DNA of 64,000 bases from Allobosea lathyri (GCF_900108245.1 NZ_FNUY01000001.1:744001-808000); one strand, 5' to 3'; counted from the stretch's first letter, positions 9,050 to 17,710 are shown. Program-made: numbers and translations. Notes: a model not told the origin generated them from the sequence alone.

Positions 9050-9538
9050 ATGAAGTTCGACCGGCCATCAGACGAGCCTTTCTGGCGCACGACCTCGCTG
9101 GAAGCGATGACCACGCAGCAATGGGAATCGCTTTGCGACGGCTGCGGCCGCTGTTGCCTGGTCAAGCTCGAGGACGAGGATACCGGCGCCATCCACGCGA
9201 CCGATATCGGTTGCCGCCTGTTCGATGCCGGCACCTGCCGCTGCAAGGACTATGTCAATCGGTCGAAGCAGGTGCCCGATTGCGTCACGCTGACGCCAGA
9301 GGCCGTGCGCACCTTGCCATGGCTGCCGCCGACCTGTGCCTATCGGCTTCTGGCCGAGGGACGCGACCTGCCCTGGTGGCACCCGCTGGTGTCGGGAGAT
9401 CCGGAAACGGTTGTCGCGGCAGGCGTCGCTGTGCGTGGCCGCGTCTTCGCCAGCGAGGATGATGTGCCGGATGAGGACATCCCGGACCGGATCGTCAACT
9501 GGCCGCTGCGCTGGCCGCGCGGGGCGAAGAGGCGTTGA
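9050..9538 (+). CDS. YcgN-family (UPF0260) cysteine-cluster protein
   Basis: A soluble protein of about 162 residues with the cysteine pattern of the YcgN/UPF0260 family: CDGCGRCC, then [20 protein letters not shown] and PPTCAYRL. The cysteines probably bind a metal or Fe-S cluster. I chose ATG 9050 ([12 protein letters not shown]), the family-typical start; the frame is open upstream to 8927, but that segment has no family similarity. The biochemical role is not known. The gene converges on higA. Confidence 0.9.
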   Translation: MKFDRPSDEPFWRTTSLEAMTTQQWESLCDGCGRCCLVKLEDEDTGAIHATDIGCRLFDAGTCRCKDYVNRSKQVPDCVTLTPEAVRTLPWLPPTCAYRLLAEGRDLPWWHPLVSGDPETVVAAGVAVRGRVFASEDDVPDEDIPDRIVNWPLRWPRGAKRR

Positions 9539-9554
9539 TTTCCAGCACAGCCCG

Positions 9555-9857
9555 CTAAGCGGCAACCGGCCTGATCCGCGCGATGGCGTCGGACAGCGAC
9601 GCACGTGCTGTTTCCAGATCATAGTCATCTTGCAGACCCAGCCAGAATTCTGCGGAGGTGCCGAAGAGCTTTCCGAGCCGAAGCGCGGTATCGGCCGTGA
9701 TCCCGGTCTCCTCGCGGGCGATCCGCTCGATCCGTGTCCGTGGCGTTCCGCATGCCTTGGCGACGGCATAGGCGCTCAGTTCGAGTGGCCGCATGAACTC
9801 CTCCCGCAGGACTTCTCCCGGGTGAAGCGGTGGCAGGCGATCGTTGGTCGCGTCCAT
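9555..9857 (-). CDS. higA: HigA-type antitoxin
   Basis: A 100-residue HTH XRE-family protein of the HigA/VapI type. It begins with the family hallmark LPPLHPGEVLREEFMRPL and has a helix-turn-helix AYAVAKACGTPRTRIERIARE followed by TADTALRLGKLFGTSAEFWLGLQ. It should neutralise the adjacent HigB toxin and bind the module's promoter. ATG 9857 is preferred, with GGAAG about ten bases upstream; the open frame further up is not family-like and overlaps the toxin gene. Toxin precedes antitoxin, as is typical for higBA, with 34 nt between them. Confidence 0.93.
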   Translation of the reverse strand: MDATNDRLPPLHPGEVLREEFMRPLELSAYAVAKACGTPRTRIERIAREETGITADTALRLGKLFGTSAEFWLGLQDDYDLETARASLSDAIARIRPVAA

Positions 9858-9891
9858 AATGTGAAGTTCTTCCGATTTCGGGCGGGCGTTT

Positions 9892-10173
9892 TCAGTGGTA
9901 ATCGGTGATCTCGACCTCATAGGCATCGCCATCCCTCCAGACGAAACAGATGCGGAACTGGTCGTTGATCGAAATGGCATGCTGGCCTGCGCGGTCGCGC
10001 TGCAAGGCGTGCAATCTGTTTCCAGGCGGCGCCCTCAGATCGTCGAGCCGAGTCGCGCGATGCAGTATCCGCAACTTGCGCCGTGCTACGACGAGCAGAT
10101 CGGCGGGAAACCGCTTGGGCTGCTGGCCATCGAAGAGAAGTTCCGTCGTTTTGTCCTTGAAATTGCGGATCAT
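9892..10173 (-). CDS. higB: HigB/RelE-type toxin
   Basis: A 93-residue protein of the plasmid-maintenance killer (HigB, RelE superfamily) type, beginning MIRNFKDKTTELLFDG and ending with the usual ISINDQFRICFVWRDG and YEVEITDYH. Family members are ribosome-dependent mRNA interferases, and the C-terminal residues look intact. An in-frame TTG lies one codon upstream, but ATG 10173 has AAGG in position and matches family starts. It is first in the higBA operon, with a candidate operator palindrome about 26-42 nt upstream. Confidence 0.93.
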   Translation of the reverse strand: MIRNFKDKTTELLFDGQQPKRFPADLLVVARRKLRILHRATRLDDLRAPPGNRLHALQRDRAGQHAISINDQFRICFVWRDGDAYEVEITDYH

Positions 10174-10198
10174 CAAAAGCCTTCATAGTCGAACGTTG

Positions 10199-10215
10199 GT
10201 ATCAAAGAATGATAC
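10199..10215. promoter_or_regulatory. candidate HigA operator upstream of higBA
   Basis: A perfect inverted repeat GTATCA-N5-TGATAC lies 26 nt upstream of the higB start. HigA antitoxins autoregulate by binding short palindromes at their promoter, so this is a reasonable operator. No binding site is proven. Confidence 0.55.
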
Positions 10216-10393
10216 GAAACTCAAGCCTGCAAGAGTACCTTCGCCATGAGCGCTCATTGATTGTTCAGCCGCTTTTCGGCATGACCACGCCGTCCCTGTC
10301 GTCCGGCTGCCAAAGGCTGTCGGCGATACTTCGCAGGAAACTTTTGGATCGCCGCGGCGTTGCTGCGCTCGGCTGGATGAAGAGGCATTTGTG

Positions 10394-13123
10394 ATGGCTG
10401 GTGGCGAGACGACGAGCGGCAAGACGGTGAGCGGCAAGGCTGAGAGCGGGAATTGGGTCTACACCTTCGGCGACGGCAAGGCCGAAGGCGAGGCGGGCAT
10501 GAAGAACCTGCTCGGCGGCAAGGGCGCGAACCTCGCCGAGATGAGCAATCTGGGCCTGCCGGTGCCTCCCGGCTTCACCATCACCACCGAGGTCTGCACC
10601 TGGTATTACGATCACGACAAGAGCTTCCCGCCCGAACTTGACGGGCAGGCGAGGGCGGCGCTGGCCGAGATGGCGCGCCTCACCGGCAAGGTCTTCGGAG
10701 ACCCGGAAAACCCGCTGCTCGTCTCGGTGCGCTCCGGCGCGCGCGCCTCGATGCCGGGCATGATGGACACCGTCCTCAATCTCGGTCTCAACGACGTCAC
10801 GGTCGAGGCGGTTTCCAAGGCCTCGGGCGATGCCCGCTTCGCCTGGGACAGCTACCGCCGCTTCATCACCATGTATTCCAACGTCGTGCTCGACGTGGAT
10901 CACGGCCATTTCGAGGAGGCGCTTGAGGACTACAAGGAGCGCAAGGGCCACCATCTCGACACCGATCTCTCGGCCGATGACTGGAAGGTCCTGGTCGGCA
11001 AGTACAAGGAGATCGTCAGGAAGGCGCTCGGCACCGAGTTCCCGCAGGACCCCGAGCAGCAGCTCTGGGGCGCGGTCGGCGCGGTCTTCTCCTCCTGGAT
11101 GAATGCCCGTGCGATCAAATATCGCGAGCTCAACAATATCCCGGCCGCCTGGGGCACCGCCGTCAACGTCCAGTCGATGGTCTTCGGCAATATGGGCGAG
11201 ACCTCCGCGACCGGCGTCGCCTTCACCCGCAATCCCTCGACCGGCGAGAACGCGCTTTATGGCGAGTTCCTGATCAACGCCCAGGGCGAGGATGTCGTCG
11301 CCGGCATCCGCACCCCCCAGGACATCACCGAAGCCGCGCGCAAGGAAGCCGGCTCCGACAAGCCTTCCATGGAGAAGGAGATGCCGGAGGCGTATGCCGA
11401 ACTCGTCCGCATCTACGGTGTCCTCGAAAAGCACTACCGCGACATGCAGGACATGGAATTCACCATCCAGGAGGGCAAGCTCTGGATGCTGCAGACCCGT
11501 TCCGGCAAGCGCACGGCCAAGGCCGCGCTGCGGATCGCCGTCGAGCTGGCCCAGGAAGGCTTGATCTCGGAAGAGGAGGCGGTCGGCCGCATCGAACCCG
11601 GCGCGCTCGACCAGCTCCTGCACCCGATGATCGATCCCAAGGCCGAACGCCGCATCCTGACGACCGGCCTGCCGGCCTCGCCCGGCGCGGCCGCCGGTGA
11701 GATCGTCTTCAACTCCGACGATGCCGAAGCCGCGAAGAAGGCTGGCCGCAAGGTCATCCTGGTCCGCGTCGAGACCTCGCCGGAGGATATCCACGGCATG
11801 CACGCGGCCGAGGGCATCCTGACCACGCGCGGCGGCATGACCTCGCATGCGGCGGTGGTTGCGCGCGGCATGGGCAAGCCCTGCGTCTCCGGCGCCGGCC
11901 AGATCCGCGTCGACTACGCCAAGGGCACGCTGACGGTCGGCGTGACCACGCTCAAGGCCGGCGATTTCATCACCATCGACGGCGCCGCCGGTCAGGTGCT
12001 GCTCGGCGAGATCAAGATGCAGCAGCCGGAACTGTCGGGCGAATTCGGCACGCTGATGGGCTGGGCCGACAAGGTCCGTCGCCTCAAGGTCCGGGCCAAT
12101 GCCGAGACGCCGGAGGACGCCCGCACCGCGCGCGATTTCGGCGCAGAGGGCATTGGGCTCTGCCGCACCGAGCATATGTTCTTCGACGAGGACCGCATCC
12201 AGCCGATGCGCGAGATGATCCTCGCGCATGACGATGCCGGCCGCCGTGCGGCGCTGGCAAAGCTGCTGCCGATGCAGCGGCAGGATTTCGTTTCGCTCTT
12301 CACGATCATGCAGGGCCTGCCGGTAACGATCCGCCTGCTCGATCCGCCGCTGCATGAATTCCTGCCGCATGGCGAGGCCGAGATCGCGGCTGTCGCGAAG
12401 GCGCTCGGCGTCACGCCCGAGGCGCTGAAACATCGCGCCACCGAGCTGCACGAATTCAACCCGATGCTCGGCTTCCGCGGCGTGCGCCTCGCCATCGCCT
12501 ATCCCGAGATCGCCGAGATGCAGGCCCGCGCCATTTTCGAGGCGGCGGTGATCGCGGCCAGGGAAACCGGCAAGGCCGTGATTCCCGAAGTCATGGTGCC
12601 CCTCGTGATGGGCGTGCCGGAATTCGACCTCGTCAAGGCGCGCATCGATGCGATGGCCAAGGCTGTCATGGCCGAGAGCAAGGTGGAGCTCAGCTATCAG
12701 GTCGGCACCATGATCGAACTGCCGCGCGCCTGCCTGCGGGCCGAGGAAATCGCGAAAACCGCCGAATTCTTCTCCTTCGGCACCAACGACCTGACGCAGA
12801 CGACTCTCGGCATCAGCCGCGACGACGCGAGTTCGTTCCTCGGCTCCTACACCGCCAAGGGCATCCTCGCGAACGATCCCTTCGTCACGATCGATCAGGA
12901 AGGCGTCGGTGAACTCGTCAAGCTCGCCGCCGAGCGTGGCCGCAAGGCACGTCCCGACATCAAGCTCGGCATCTGCGGCGAGCATGGTGGTGATCCCGCC
13001 TCGATTGGCTTCTGCGAAAGCGTCGGCCTCGACTACGTCTCCTGCTCGCCCTTCCGCGTGCCGATCGCGCGGCTGGCGGCGGCGCAGGCTGCGCTGGGCG
13101 CGGTGCGGGCCAAGGAAGGCTGA
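10394..13123 (+). CDS. ppdK: pyruvate, phosphate dikinase
   Basis: PPDK interconverts pyruvate, ATP and Pi with phosphoenolpyruvate, AMP and PPi. The order is N-terminal nucleotide-binding domain (GMKNLLGGKGANLAEM, SVRSGARASMPGMMDT), then the phosphohistidine swivel domain (GGMTSHAAVVARGMGKPCVSG), then the C-terminal PEP/pyruvate barrel with GTNDLTQTTLG and the catalytic Cys in GICGEHGGDP. At 909 residues it is a normal length. GTG 10391 and ATG 10394 are adjacent, and ATG is chosen. It is monocistronic as far as can be seen, with a palindromic repeat immediately downstream. Confidence 0.97.
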   Translation: MAGGETTSGKTVSGKAESGNWVYTFGDGKAEGEAGMKNLLGGKGANLAEMSNLGLPVPPGFTITTEVCTWYYDHDKSFPPELDGQARAALAEMARLTGKVFGDPENPLLVSVRSGARASMPGMMDTVLNLGLNDVTVEAVSKASGDARFAWDSYRRFITMYSNVVLDVDHGHFEEALEDYKERKGHHLDTDLSADDWKVLVGKYKEIVRKALGTEFPQDPEQQLWGAVGAVFSSWMNARAIKYRELNNIPAAWGTAVNVQSMVFGNMGETSATGVAFTRNPSTGENALYGEFLINAQGEDVVAGIRTPQDITEAARKEAGSDKPSMEKEMPEAYAELVRIYGVLEKHYRDMQDMEFTIQEGKLWMLQTRSGKRTAKAALRIAVELAQEGLISEEEAVGRIEPGALDQLLHPMIDPKAERRILTTGLPASPGAAAGEIVFNSDDAEAAKKAGRKVILVRVETSPEDIHGMHAAEGILTTRGGMTSHAAVVARGMGKPCVSGAGQIRVDYAKGTLTVGVTTLKAGDFITIDGAAGQVLLGEIKMQQPELSGEFGTLMGWADKVRRLKVRANAETPEDARTARDFGAEGIGLCRTEHMFFDEDRIQPMREMILAHDDAGRRAALAKLLPMQRQDFVSLFTIMQGLPVTIRLLDPPLHEFLPHGEAEIAAVAKALGVTPEALKHRATELHEFNPMLGFRGVRLAIAYPEIAEMQARAIFEAAVIAARETGKAVIPEVMVPLVMGVPEFDLVKARIDAMAKAVMAESKVELSYQVGTMIELPRACLRAEEIAKTAEFFSFGTNDLTQTTLGISRDDASSFLGSYTAKGILANDPFVTIDQEGVGELVKLAAERGRKARPDIKLGICGEHGGDPASIGFCESVGLDYVSCSPFRVPIARLAAAQAALGAVRAKEG

Positions 13124-13137
13124 GGAAAACCTCCGCC

Positions 13138-13221
13138 CGTCATTGCGAGGAGTGAAGCGACGAAGCAATCCACGGGCGTAGAGTGCGACGTCTGGATTGC
13201 TTCGCTACGCTCGCAATGACG
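13138..13221. repeat. palindromic intergenic repeat, family A
   Basis: Two inverted arms, CGTCATTGCGAGGAG... and ...CTCGCAATGACG, surround inner complementary segments GAAGCAATCC and GGATTGCTTC. The transcript would fold into one long hairpin between ppdK and the HAD gene. Repeats of this type (CGTCATTGCGAG...) are widespread in Rhizobiales. Only one copy was noticed in this window. Confidence 0.85.
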
Positions 13222-13242
13222 AAAAGCCGCTGGAACGGGTCC

Positions 13243-13944
13243 ATGGCAAAGCTCACCACAATCGGCTTCGATGCCGACGACACGCTCTGGCAGAACGAGC
13301 AGTTCTTCCGCCTGACCGAGGATCGTTTCGTCGCGCTGCTGGGCGAACATGGCGAGGCGGCCGAGATTTCCGGCCGGCTGCTGGAGGCGGAGAAGCGCAA
13401 TCTCGGCTTCTACGGTTTCGGCATCAAGGGCTTCGTGCTCTCGATGATCGAGACCGCGATCGAGATCACGCGCGGACAGGTCTCGGTGGCCGTCATCGGC
13501 GAAATTCTCGCCGCCGGCCGCGAGATGGCGGCGCATCCGGTCGAGACGCTGCCGCACGCGCGCGGGACGCTGGAAGCACTGGCGGGCAGTTACAAGATTG
13601 TCCTGATCACAAAAGGCGACCTTTTCGACCAGGAGCGGAAGCTCGCGCAATCGGGCCTGGGCGATCTGTTCGACGCCGTCGAGATCGTCAGCGACAAGAC
13701 CGCCTCGACCTACAAGCGCCTCTTTGCCCGCCATGGCGATGGGGCCGAGCACGCCATGATGGTCGGCAACTCGCTGAAGTCGGACATCCTGCCGGCATTG
13801 GAGGCGGGCGCCTGGGCGGTGCACATTCCCCATGAGCTGACCTGGGTGCTGGAGCACGCCGAGGAGCCCACGGACATCAGGCGCTATCGCAAGCTCAACG
13901 ATCTCGGTGGCCTCCTCGACTTGCTCGCCGAGATCGATCGCTGA
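13243..13944 (+). CDS. HAD-superfamily hydrolase
   Basis: A 233-residue haloacid dehalogenase-like hydrolase with motif I DADDTLW (nucleophile Asp), motif II in VLITKGD, a Lys in the VSDKTASTYKRLF region and motif IV MVGNSLKSDILPALEAG. The helical cap between motifs I and II suits a phosphatase or dehalogenase of the YjjG/GPH-like group, and the substrate cannot be told. ATG 13243 (MAKLTTIGFDADD) is chosen because the upstream extension lies in the palindromic repeat. Family repeats bound the gene on both sides. Confidence 0.88.
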   Translation: MAKLTTIGFDADDTLWQNEQFFRLTEDRFVALLGEHGEAAEISGRLLEAEKRNLGFYGFGIKGFVLSMIETAIEITRGQVSVAVIGEILAAGREMAAHPVETLPHARGTLEALAGSYKIVLITKGDLFDQERKLAQSGLGDLFDAVEIVSDKTASTYKRLFARHGDGAEHAMMVGNSLKSDILPALEAGAWAVHIPHELTWVLEHAEEPTDIRRYRKLNDLGGLLDLLAEIDR

Positions 13945-13957
13945 CGTCAAGATTTCC

Positions 13958-14153
13958 TGGAGCATGTTGCGTTTTCGTGGAAACGCGGGTCATCCCGGCC
14001 GGAGCCCTCGGGTCCGACCTTCGGTCGGCCCAAGGATAAACTCCGCGCAGAGCCGGGATCCATCCCGGAACATTTGCCGGCAAGCGCTCCGGCATGGATC
14101 CCGGGTCAAGCCCGGGACGACGGCGTGTTTCTGAGTGAAATCAGCATGCTCTG
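13958..14153. repeat. MITE-like palindromic repeat, family B copy 1
   Basis: This copy has degenerate ends TGGAGCATGTTG and CAGCATGCTCTG and the family core (GTCATCCCGG, CCGGGATCCAT, ATGGATCCCGGG). It carries an extra inner hairpin (GGTCCGACCTTCGGTCGGCC) that makes it longer than the other copies. It lies between the convergent HAD and GFA-type genes. Consensus ends and core are described under the copy at 41784. Confidence 0.8.
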
Positions 14154-14179
14154 TTCACGAGATTAGACGCGAATCCCGC

Positions 14180-14674
14180 TCAATCGACCCAGAATCCGCG
14201 TTTGCGGTGCCAGTCCTCGATCGATTCCTCGGGGTATCCGTCGAAGCGCTGGTCGTTCCCGCTGATCGCCGGCTTGACCCAGCTGGCCTTGAACTTCAGC
14301 AGGATATGCGTCTTTTCGGGCGCCTGAGGCAGATGGCTGTCGATCGCCGAGGCGAAGGGATGAATCAGCTCCGGCCAGCGCGGGTCGAACAGCCAAAGTG
14401 CCGTGCCGCAAGCGGTGCAGAAATTGCGCTGGCCCTCGGATCGCTCGCACCGGCCTTCGTCATCTGCGATCTGGGCCTGAAACACGCCGATCGGGGGCTT
14501 TCCTTCCACCTTGAGGGAGGCCGCGTCCGCCGAGAGGTTGATCGCATAGCCGCCACCGCCGGCCGTCTTGCGGCAGATCGAACAATAGCAGAGCTGGTAG
14601 GGTACAGGCGCGTGGCTCGCCATCGAGAACCGCACCTGGCCGCAGCGGCAGGATCCCTTCAGTGTCACTGGCAT
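14180..14674 (-). CDS. GFA-family (glutathione-dependent formaldehyde-activating-like) protein
   Basis: A 164-residue protein of the GFA/CENP-V fold with zinc-binding cysteines: GSCRCGQVRF, QLCYCSICRKTAGG and NFCTACGTALW. Despite the family name, most members have no proven role in formaldehyde metabolism. ATG 14674 (MPVTLKGSCRCG) is the family-like start; an upstream extension to 14761 has no such similarity. The gene is monocistronic, convergent with the HAD gene and divergent from cspA. Confidence 0.9.
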   Translation of the reverse strand: MPVTLKGSCRCGQVRFSMASHAPVPYQLCYCSICRKTAGGGGYAINLSADAASLKVEGKPPIGVFQAQIADDEGRCERSEGQRNFCTACGTALWLFDPRWPELIHPFASAIDSHLPQAPEKTHILLKFKASWVKPAISGNDQRFDGYPEESIEDWHRKRGFWVD

Positions 14675-15021
14675 GAGCTGGCTCCCGATATGCGTTGCGA
14701 TGTCACCCGGCCTCAGCGCCGCCCTTCGAGAGGGGTGCATCCAGATTCGCTCAACGCGCAAGACGCGTGATCGGTTTCTCTGGATCAGGCGTGATCAAGT
14801 GAAAAGAGCCGCTGCTGGACCGCGGTTGCAAATTGTGGTAGCTCACCCCACGTAAGACGAGATGCGGCCGGGTTCTGGCCAATCCTCCGCGCGGGTCTCC
14901 CCGGTCGGCGGGCACGATTCAGATCCACCACACATCGACTACAAGACCGGAGCGAGGCGTCCGCGCGTCGAGCTTTGGGCCTCATCGAATACGCGGATCT
15001 GAAACGTAAGGACTACCTTCC
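14675..15021. other. intergenic region holding the cspA leader
   Basis: This 347-base gap separates the divergent GFA-like and cspA starts. No gene is visible. Cold-shock genes usually have long structured 5' leaders, and the last 150 bases here are GC-rich with short complementary segments (for example GAGGC 14954-14958 and GCCTC 14979-14983). A TAAGGA ribosome-binding site lies about nine bases before the cspA ATG. A promoter cannot be assigned with confidence. Confidence 0.4.
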
Positions 15022-15231
15022 ATGGATAAGGGCACCGTCAAGTGGTTCAACACCACCAAGGGCTACGGTTTCATCACGCCTGAGAACGGCGGACAGGACA
15101 TCTTCGTCCACATCAGCGCTGTCGAGCGCGCCGGCCTGCGCGAGCTGGTCGAAGGTCAGGTCGTGTCCTACGAGCTGATCGCCGACCGCAAGACCGGCAA
15201 GTCCTCGGCGGGCAACCTCGCCATCGCCTGA
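15022..15231 (+). CDS. cspA: cold-shock protein CspA family
   Basis: A 69-residue single cold-shock domain with both RNA-binding motifs: RNP1 as KGYGFITPE and RNP2 as [10 protein letters not shown]. It binds single-stranded nucleic acid and acts as an RNA chaperone. A strong intrinsic terminator follows 15 bases after the stop. It sits directly upstream of a DEAD-box helicase and an IF-1 paralogue, all proteins that act on RNA structure or translation initiation in the cold. Confidence 0.96.
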   Translation: MDKGTVKWFNTTKGYGFITPENGGQDIFVHISAVERAGLRELVEGQVVSYELIADRKTGKSSAGNLAIA

Positions 15232-15246
15232 GACTACCCTATACGA

Positions 15247-15275
15247 CCGGGCGGGCGCTCGCGCCCGCCCGGTTT
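15247..15275 (+). terminator. intrinsic terminator after cspA
   Basis: CCGGGCGGGCG pairs perfectly with CGCCCGCCCGG across a four-base loop (11-bp stem, 15247-15272) and is followed by TTT. The T tract is short, but the stem is very stable and correctly placed. Confidence 0.8.
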
Positions 15276-15412
15276 GCAAACGACACCTTCCGGCGCTGTG
15301 GCTTAGCGGTTCGCCGGCAGGAAAGAGCAAATATTTATGGCCGGGCGCAATCCGGCGGCACAGCCGATACCCACATGTGCCCCTTGCGCAGCGGCGTCCA
15401 GAAAGACCTGTT

Positions 15413-16879
15413 TTGACACAATTTACCGACCTCGGCCTCGCCGAGCAGCTGCTCAAGGCGCTCGCAGCCGAAGGTTACACCACGCCCACGCCGATCCAGG
15501 CGCAGGCGATTCCGCCCATTCTCGCCGGCAGGGATCTGCTCGGCGCCGCCCAGACCGGCACCGGCAAGACTGCAGCCTTCGCACTGCCCTTGCTGCACCG
15601 TCTGCTCAGCCAGCCGCGGCGCATGCAGCCGCGCTCGGTGCGCGCCCTGATCCTGTCGCCGACCCGCGAGCTCGCGGCCCAGATCGAAACCTCGATCCGC
15701 GCCTACGCGAACTTCACCACGGTCAAGTCGACCGTTGTGTTCGGCGGCGTGCCCGTCGGCAAGCAGATCCGCGCACTCGGCCAGACCGTCGATATCCTCG
15801 TCGCCACGCCCGGCCGCCTGCTGGATCTGGTCGACCAGCGTGCCGTCTCGCTGCGCGAGATCGAATATCTCGTCCTCGACGAGGCCGATCAGATGCTCGA
15901 CCTCGGCTTCATCCATGCGCTGCGCCGCATCGCTACGCTGATTCCGGCCAAGCGCCAGACGCTGCTGTTCTCGGCAACGATGCCCAAGCCGATCCGCGAC
16001 ATCGCGGGTGCTTATCTGACCGATCCGGTCGAGGTTTCGGTCGCTCCCGTTGCGACCACGGCCGAGAAGATCGACCAGCGCGTGATCTTCACGGATGCTG
16101 CTCACAAGCCCGCTCTGCTGGCCAAGACGCTGAGCGTGCCCGAGATGCAGCGCGCCATCGTCTTCACCCGCACCAAGCACGGTGCCGACAAGGTCGTGCG
16201 TCAGCTCGAGCTGTCGGGCATCAAATCGGCTGCGATCCATGGCAACAAGAGCCAGGGCCAGCGCGAGCGGGCGCTCGGTGCTTTCCGTGACGGCGAATTG
16301 CGCATCCTGGTGGCCACCGACATCGCCGCTCGCGGCATCGATGTCGACGGCATCAGCCATGTCGTCAATTTCGACCTGCCCAACGTTTCCGAGACCTATG
16401 TCCATCGCATCGGCCGCACTGCGCGCGCCGGCGCATCGGGCGTGGCGATCGCCTTCTGCACGCCGGAAGAGCGCGGCGACCTTGCCGCGATCGAAAAGCT
16501 GACCCGCGTCGCGATCACGCCGATCGGCGAGGTTCCGTATTGGGACGGCCGCACACCGAAGAAGCCGCCCCAGAATCAGGGTCGCGGCGGGCGCGGCCAG
16601 CAGGGCGGCGGTGGACGTGACAATGGCCGGCCGCAGGGTCAGCGTCAGGGCGCGAAGCCTGCAAATGGTGCCAAACCGGCTCATGCCGGCGGTCAGCGCC
16701 AGGAAGCTCGCTCCGAACCGCGCAATGATGCGCCGCGTAACGACCGGCCGCAGCGCAGCGAACAGCCTGCACAGCGAAAAGACGCTGGTTCTGCCAAGGA
16801 AGGGCTTGGCGGCGTCGCGTTCTTGCAGCAAAGAACAGATCAACGACGCACCAACGGCGCCCGGCGTCGCGCGAACTGA
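15413..16879 (+). CDS. DEAD-box RNA helicase (RhlE-like)
   Basis: An ATP-dependent RNA helicase. Visible motifs are the Q motif TPTPIQAQAIPP, Walker A AQTGTGKT, PTRELAAQ, DEAD in VLDEADQML, SAT in LFSATMPKP, VATDIAARGIDV and HRIGRTARAG. The last 110 residues are a Gly/Gln/Arg/Pro-rich low-complexity tail (GRGGRGQQGGGGRDNGR) typical of RhlE-type helicases, likely for RNA contact. I chose TTG 15413 (TQFTDLGLAEQLL...) by family resemblance. GTG 15377 in the same frame would add 12 residues, and neither start has a strong ribosome-binding site. It may act with CspA in ribosome assembly or RNA decay in the cold. Confidence 0.93.
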   Translation: MTQFTDLGLAEQLLKALAAEGYTTPTPIQAQAIPPILAGRDLLGAAQTGTGKTAAFALPLLHRLLSQPRRMQPRSVRALILSPTRELAAQIETSIRAYANFTTVKSTVVFGGVPVGKQIRALGQTVDILVATPGRLLDLVDQRAVSLREIEYLVLDEADQMLDLGFIHALRRIATLIPAKRQTLLFSATMPKPIRDIAGAYLTDPVEVSVAPVATTAEKIDQRVIFTDAAHKPALLAKTLSVPEMQRAIVFTRTKHGADKVVRQLELSGIKSAAIHGNKSQGQRERALGAFRDGELRILVATDIAARGIDVDGISHVVNFDLPNVSETYVHRIGRTARAGASGVAIAFCTPEERGDLAAIEKLTRVAITPIGEVPYWDGRTPKKPPQNQGRGGRGQQGGGGRDNGRPQGQRQGAKPANGAKPAHAGGQRQEARSEPRNDAPRNDRPQRSEQPAQRKDAGSAKEGLGGVAFLQQRTDQRRTNGARRRAN

Positions 16880-16962
16880 CGCGCAGCACGCCAGAGCCGG
16901 ATCGGATCGACCCATCAGGTTGATCCGGTCCTTGCGCCAAAGGGCACACGAAGGACGACAGT

Positions 16963-17235
16963 ATGGCTAAAGAAGAACTGCTCGAATTCGACGGTACGGT
17001 GGTCGAAGTGCTGCCCGACGGAAATTATCGGGTGAAGCTCGACAACGACCACATCATCCTGGCCTACGCGGCCGGCAAGATGAAGAAGAACCGCATCCGC
17101 ACGATCGCCGGCGACCGCGTCGTCGTCGAGATGTCGCCCTACGATCTCGATCGCGGCCGCATCAACTTCCGCCAGAAGACGGCCGGTCCCGGCCCCGGCG
17201 GCCCACCGCGCAACCAGAACTTCCGTCGACGCTGA
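16963..17235 (+). CDS. infA: translation initiation factor IF-1 paralogue with C-terminal tail
   Basis: An S1/OB-fold IF-1 protein that should bind the 30S A site. The core, residues 1-70, starts [20 protein letters not shown] and includes [21 protein letters not shown] and [13 protein letters not shown]. Residues 71-90 are an unusual Gly/Pro/Arg tail ([17 protein letters not shown]), making it 90 residues against the usual 72. Many alphaproteobacteria carry a second IF-1 gene. The link to a helicase and cspA suggests a stress or cold-specific form; this is inference. The small membrane-protein gene begins 11 bases downstream. Confidence 0.92.
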   Translation: MAKEELLEFDGTVVEVLPDGNYRVKLDNDHIILAYAAGKMKKNRIRTIAGDRVVVEMSPYDLDRGRINFRQKTAGPGPGGPPRNQNFRRR

Positions 17236-17246
17236 GGTTGACCGCA

Positions 17247-17516
17247 ATGCGCTTCACGCGGATCGAATTCGTTTTCGTCGCGCTTGGCGCAGCACTCGGC
17301 ATCATCGTCGCATTTGCCTACAAGGCGGGCTGGGTCGCGGAATCCGCGGCCTTCCCGCCTTTGATCTTTGTGCTGCTCGGGCTCGGTTTGATCGAGATCG
17401 TGGTGGGATACGCCACGGCGCGTCCGCTCGGCAGCCTGGTCGGAACGCCCGCCCGCATCCTCGCCTTCGCCGTCGGCGTTGGCGTCATGCTCATGCTCGG
17501 CGGCAAGTTCGCCTGA
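17247..17516 (+). CDS. small membrane protein
   Basis: An 89-residue protein with three predicted hydrophobic segments: EFVFVALGAALGIIVAFAY, LIFVLLGLGLIEIVVGYA and ILAFAVGVGVMLMLGG. ATG 17247 has TGAGG at 17233-17237, overlapping the infA stop, and is preferred over TTG 17238. It probably forms an operon with infA. I do not recognise the family. Confidence 0.65.
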   Translation: MRFTRIEFVFVALGAALGIIVAFAYKAGWVAESAAFPPLIFVLLGLGLIEIVVGYATARPLGSLVGTPARILAFAVGVGVMLMLGGKFA

Positions 17517-17551
17517 CGAACGCTGAGCTGCCAGAGTCCATTGGATATCGC

Positions 17552-17662
17552 AGCCCTCATCCTGAGGAGCCGCGAAGCGGCGTCTTGAAGGGTGGTTCAG
17601 AGGGCGCTGGAGCATCCTTCGAGACGCCATTTCAAACGAAATGGCTCCTCAGGATGAGGGCT
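17552..17662. repeat. palindromic repeat, family C copy 1
   Basis: Outer arms AGCCCTCATCCTGAGGAGC and GCTCCTCAGGATGAGGGCT are exact inverses. Inner segments include CGAAGCGGCGTCTTGAAGG and CATCCTTCGAGACGCC, and a hairpin GCCATTTCAAACGAAATGGC. A second copy is at 60333. This repeat type is common in Rhizobiales genomes. Confidence 0.9.
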
Positions 17663-17710
17663 CATCTCACCATCCGCCACCCTTCATGTATTCCCCCCAA
17701 TCGCGATCCA

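Noticed and set aside
10265-13168. 967-codon open frame on the minus strand opposite ppdK
   Set aside because: It covers ppdK in antisense, has no recognisable domain and begins in non-coding sequence. All PPDK motifs are intact on the other strand.
16899-16924. GGATCGAC/GTTGATCC stem before infA as a terminator
   Set aside because: The stem needs a G-T pair and has no T tract. It may be a leader structure but cannot be called a terminator.
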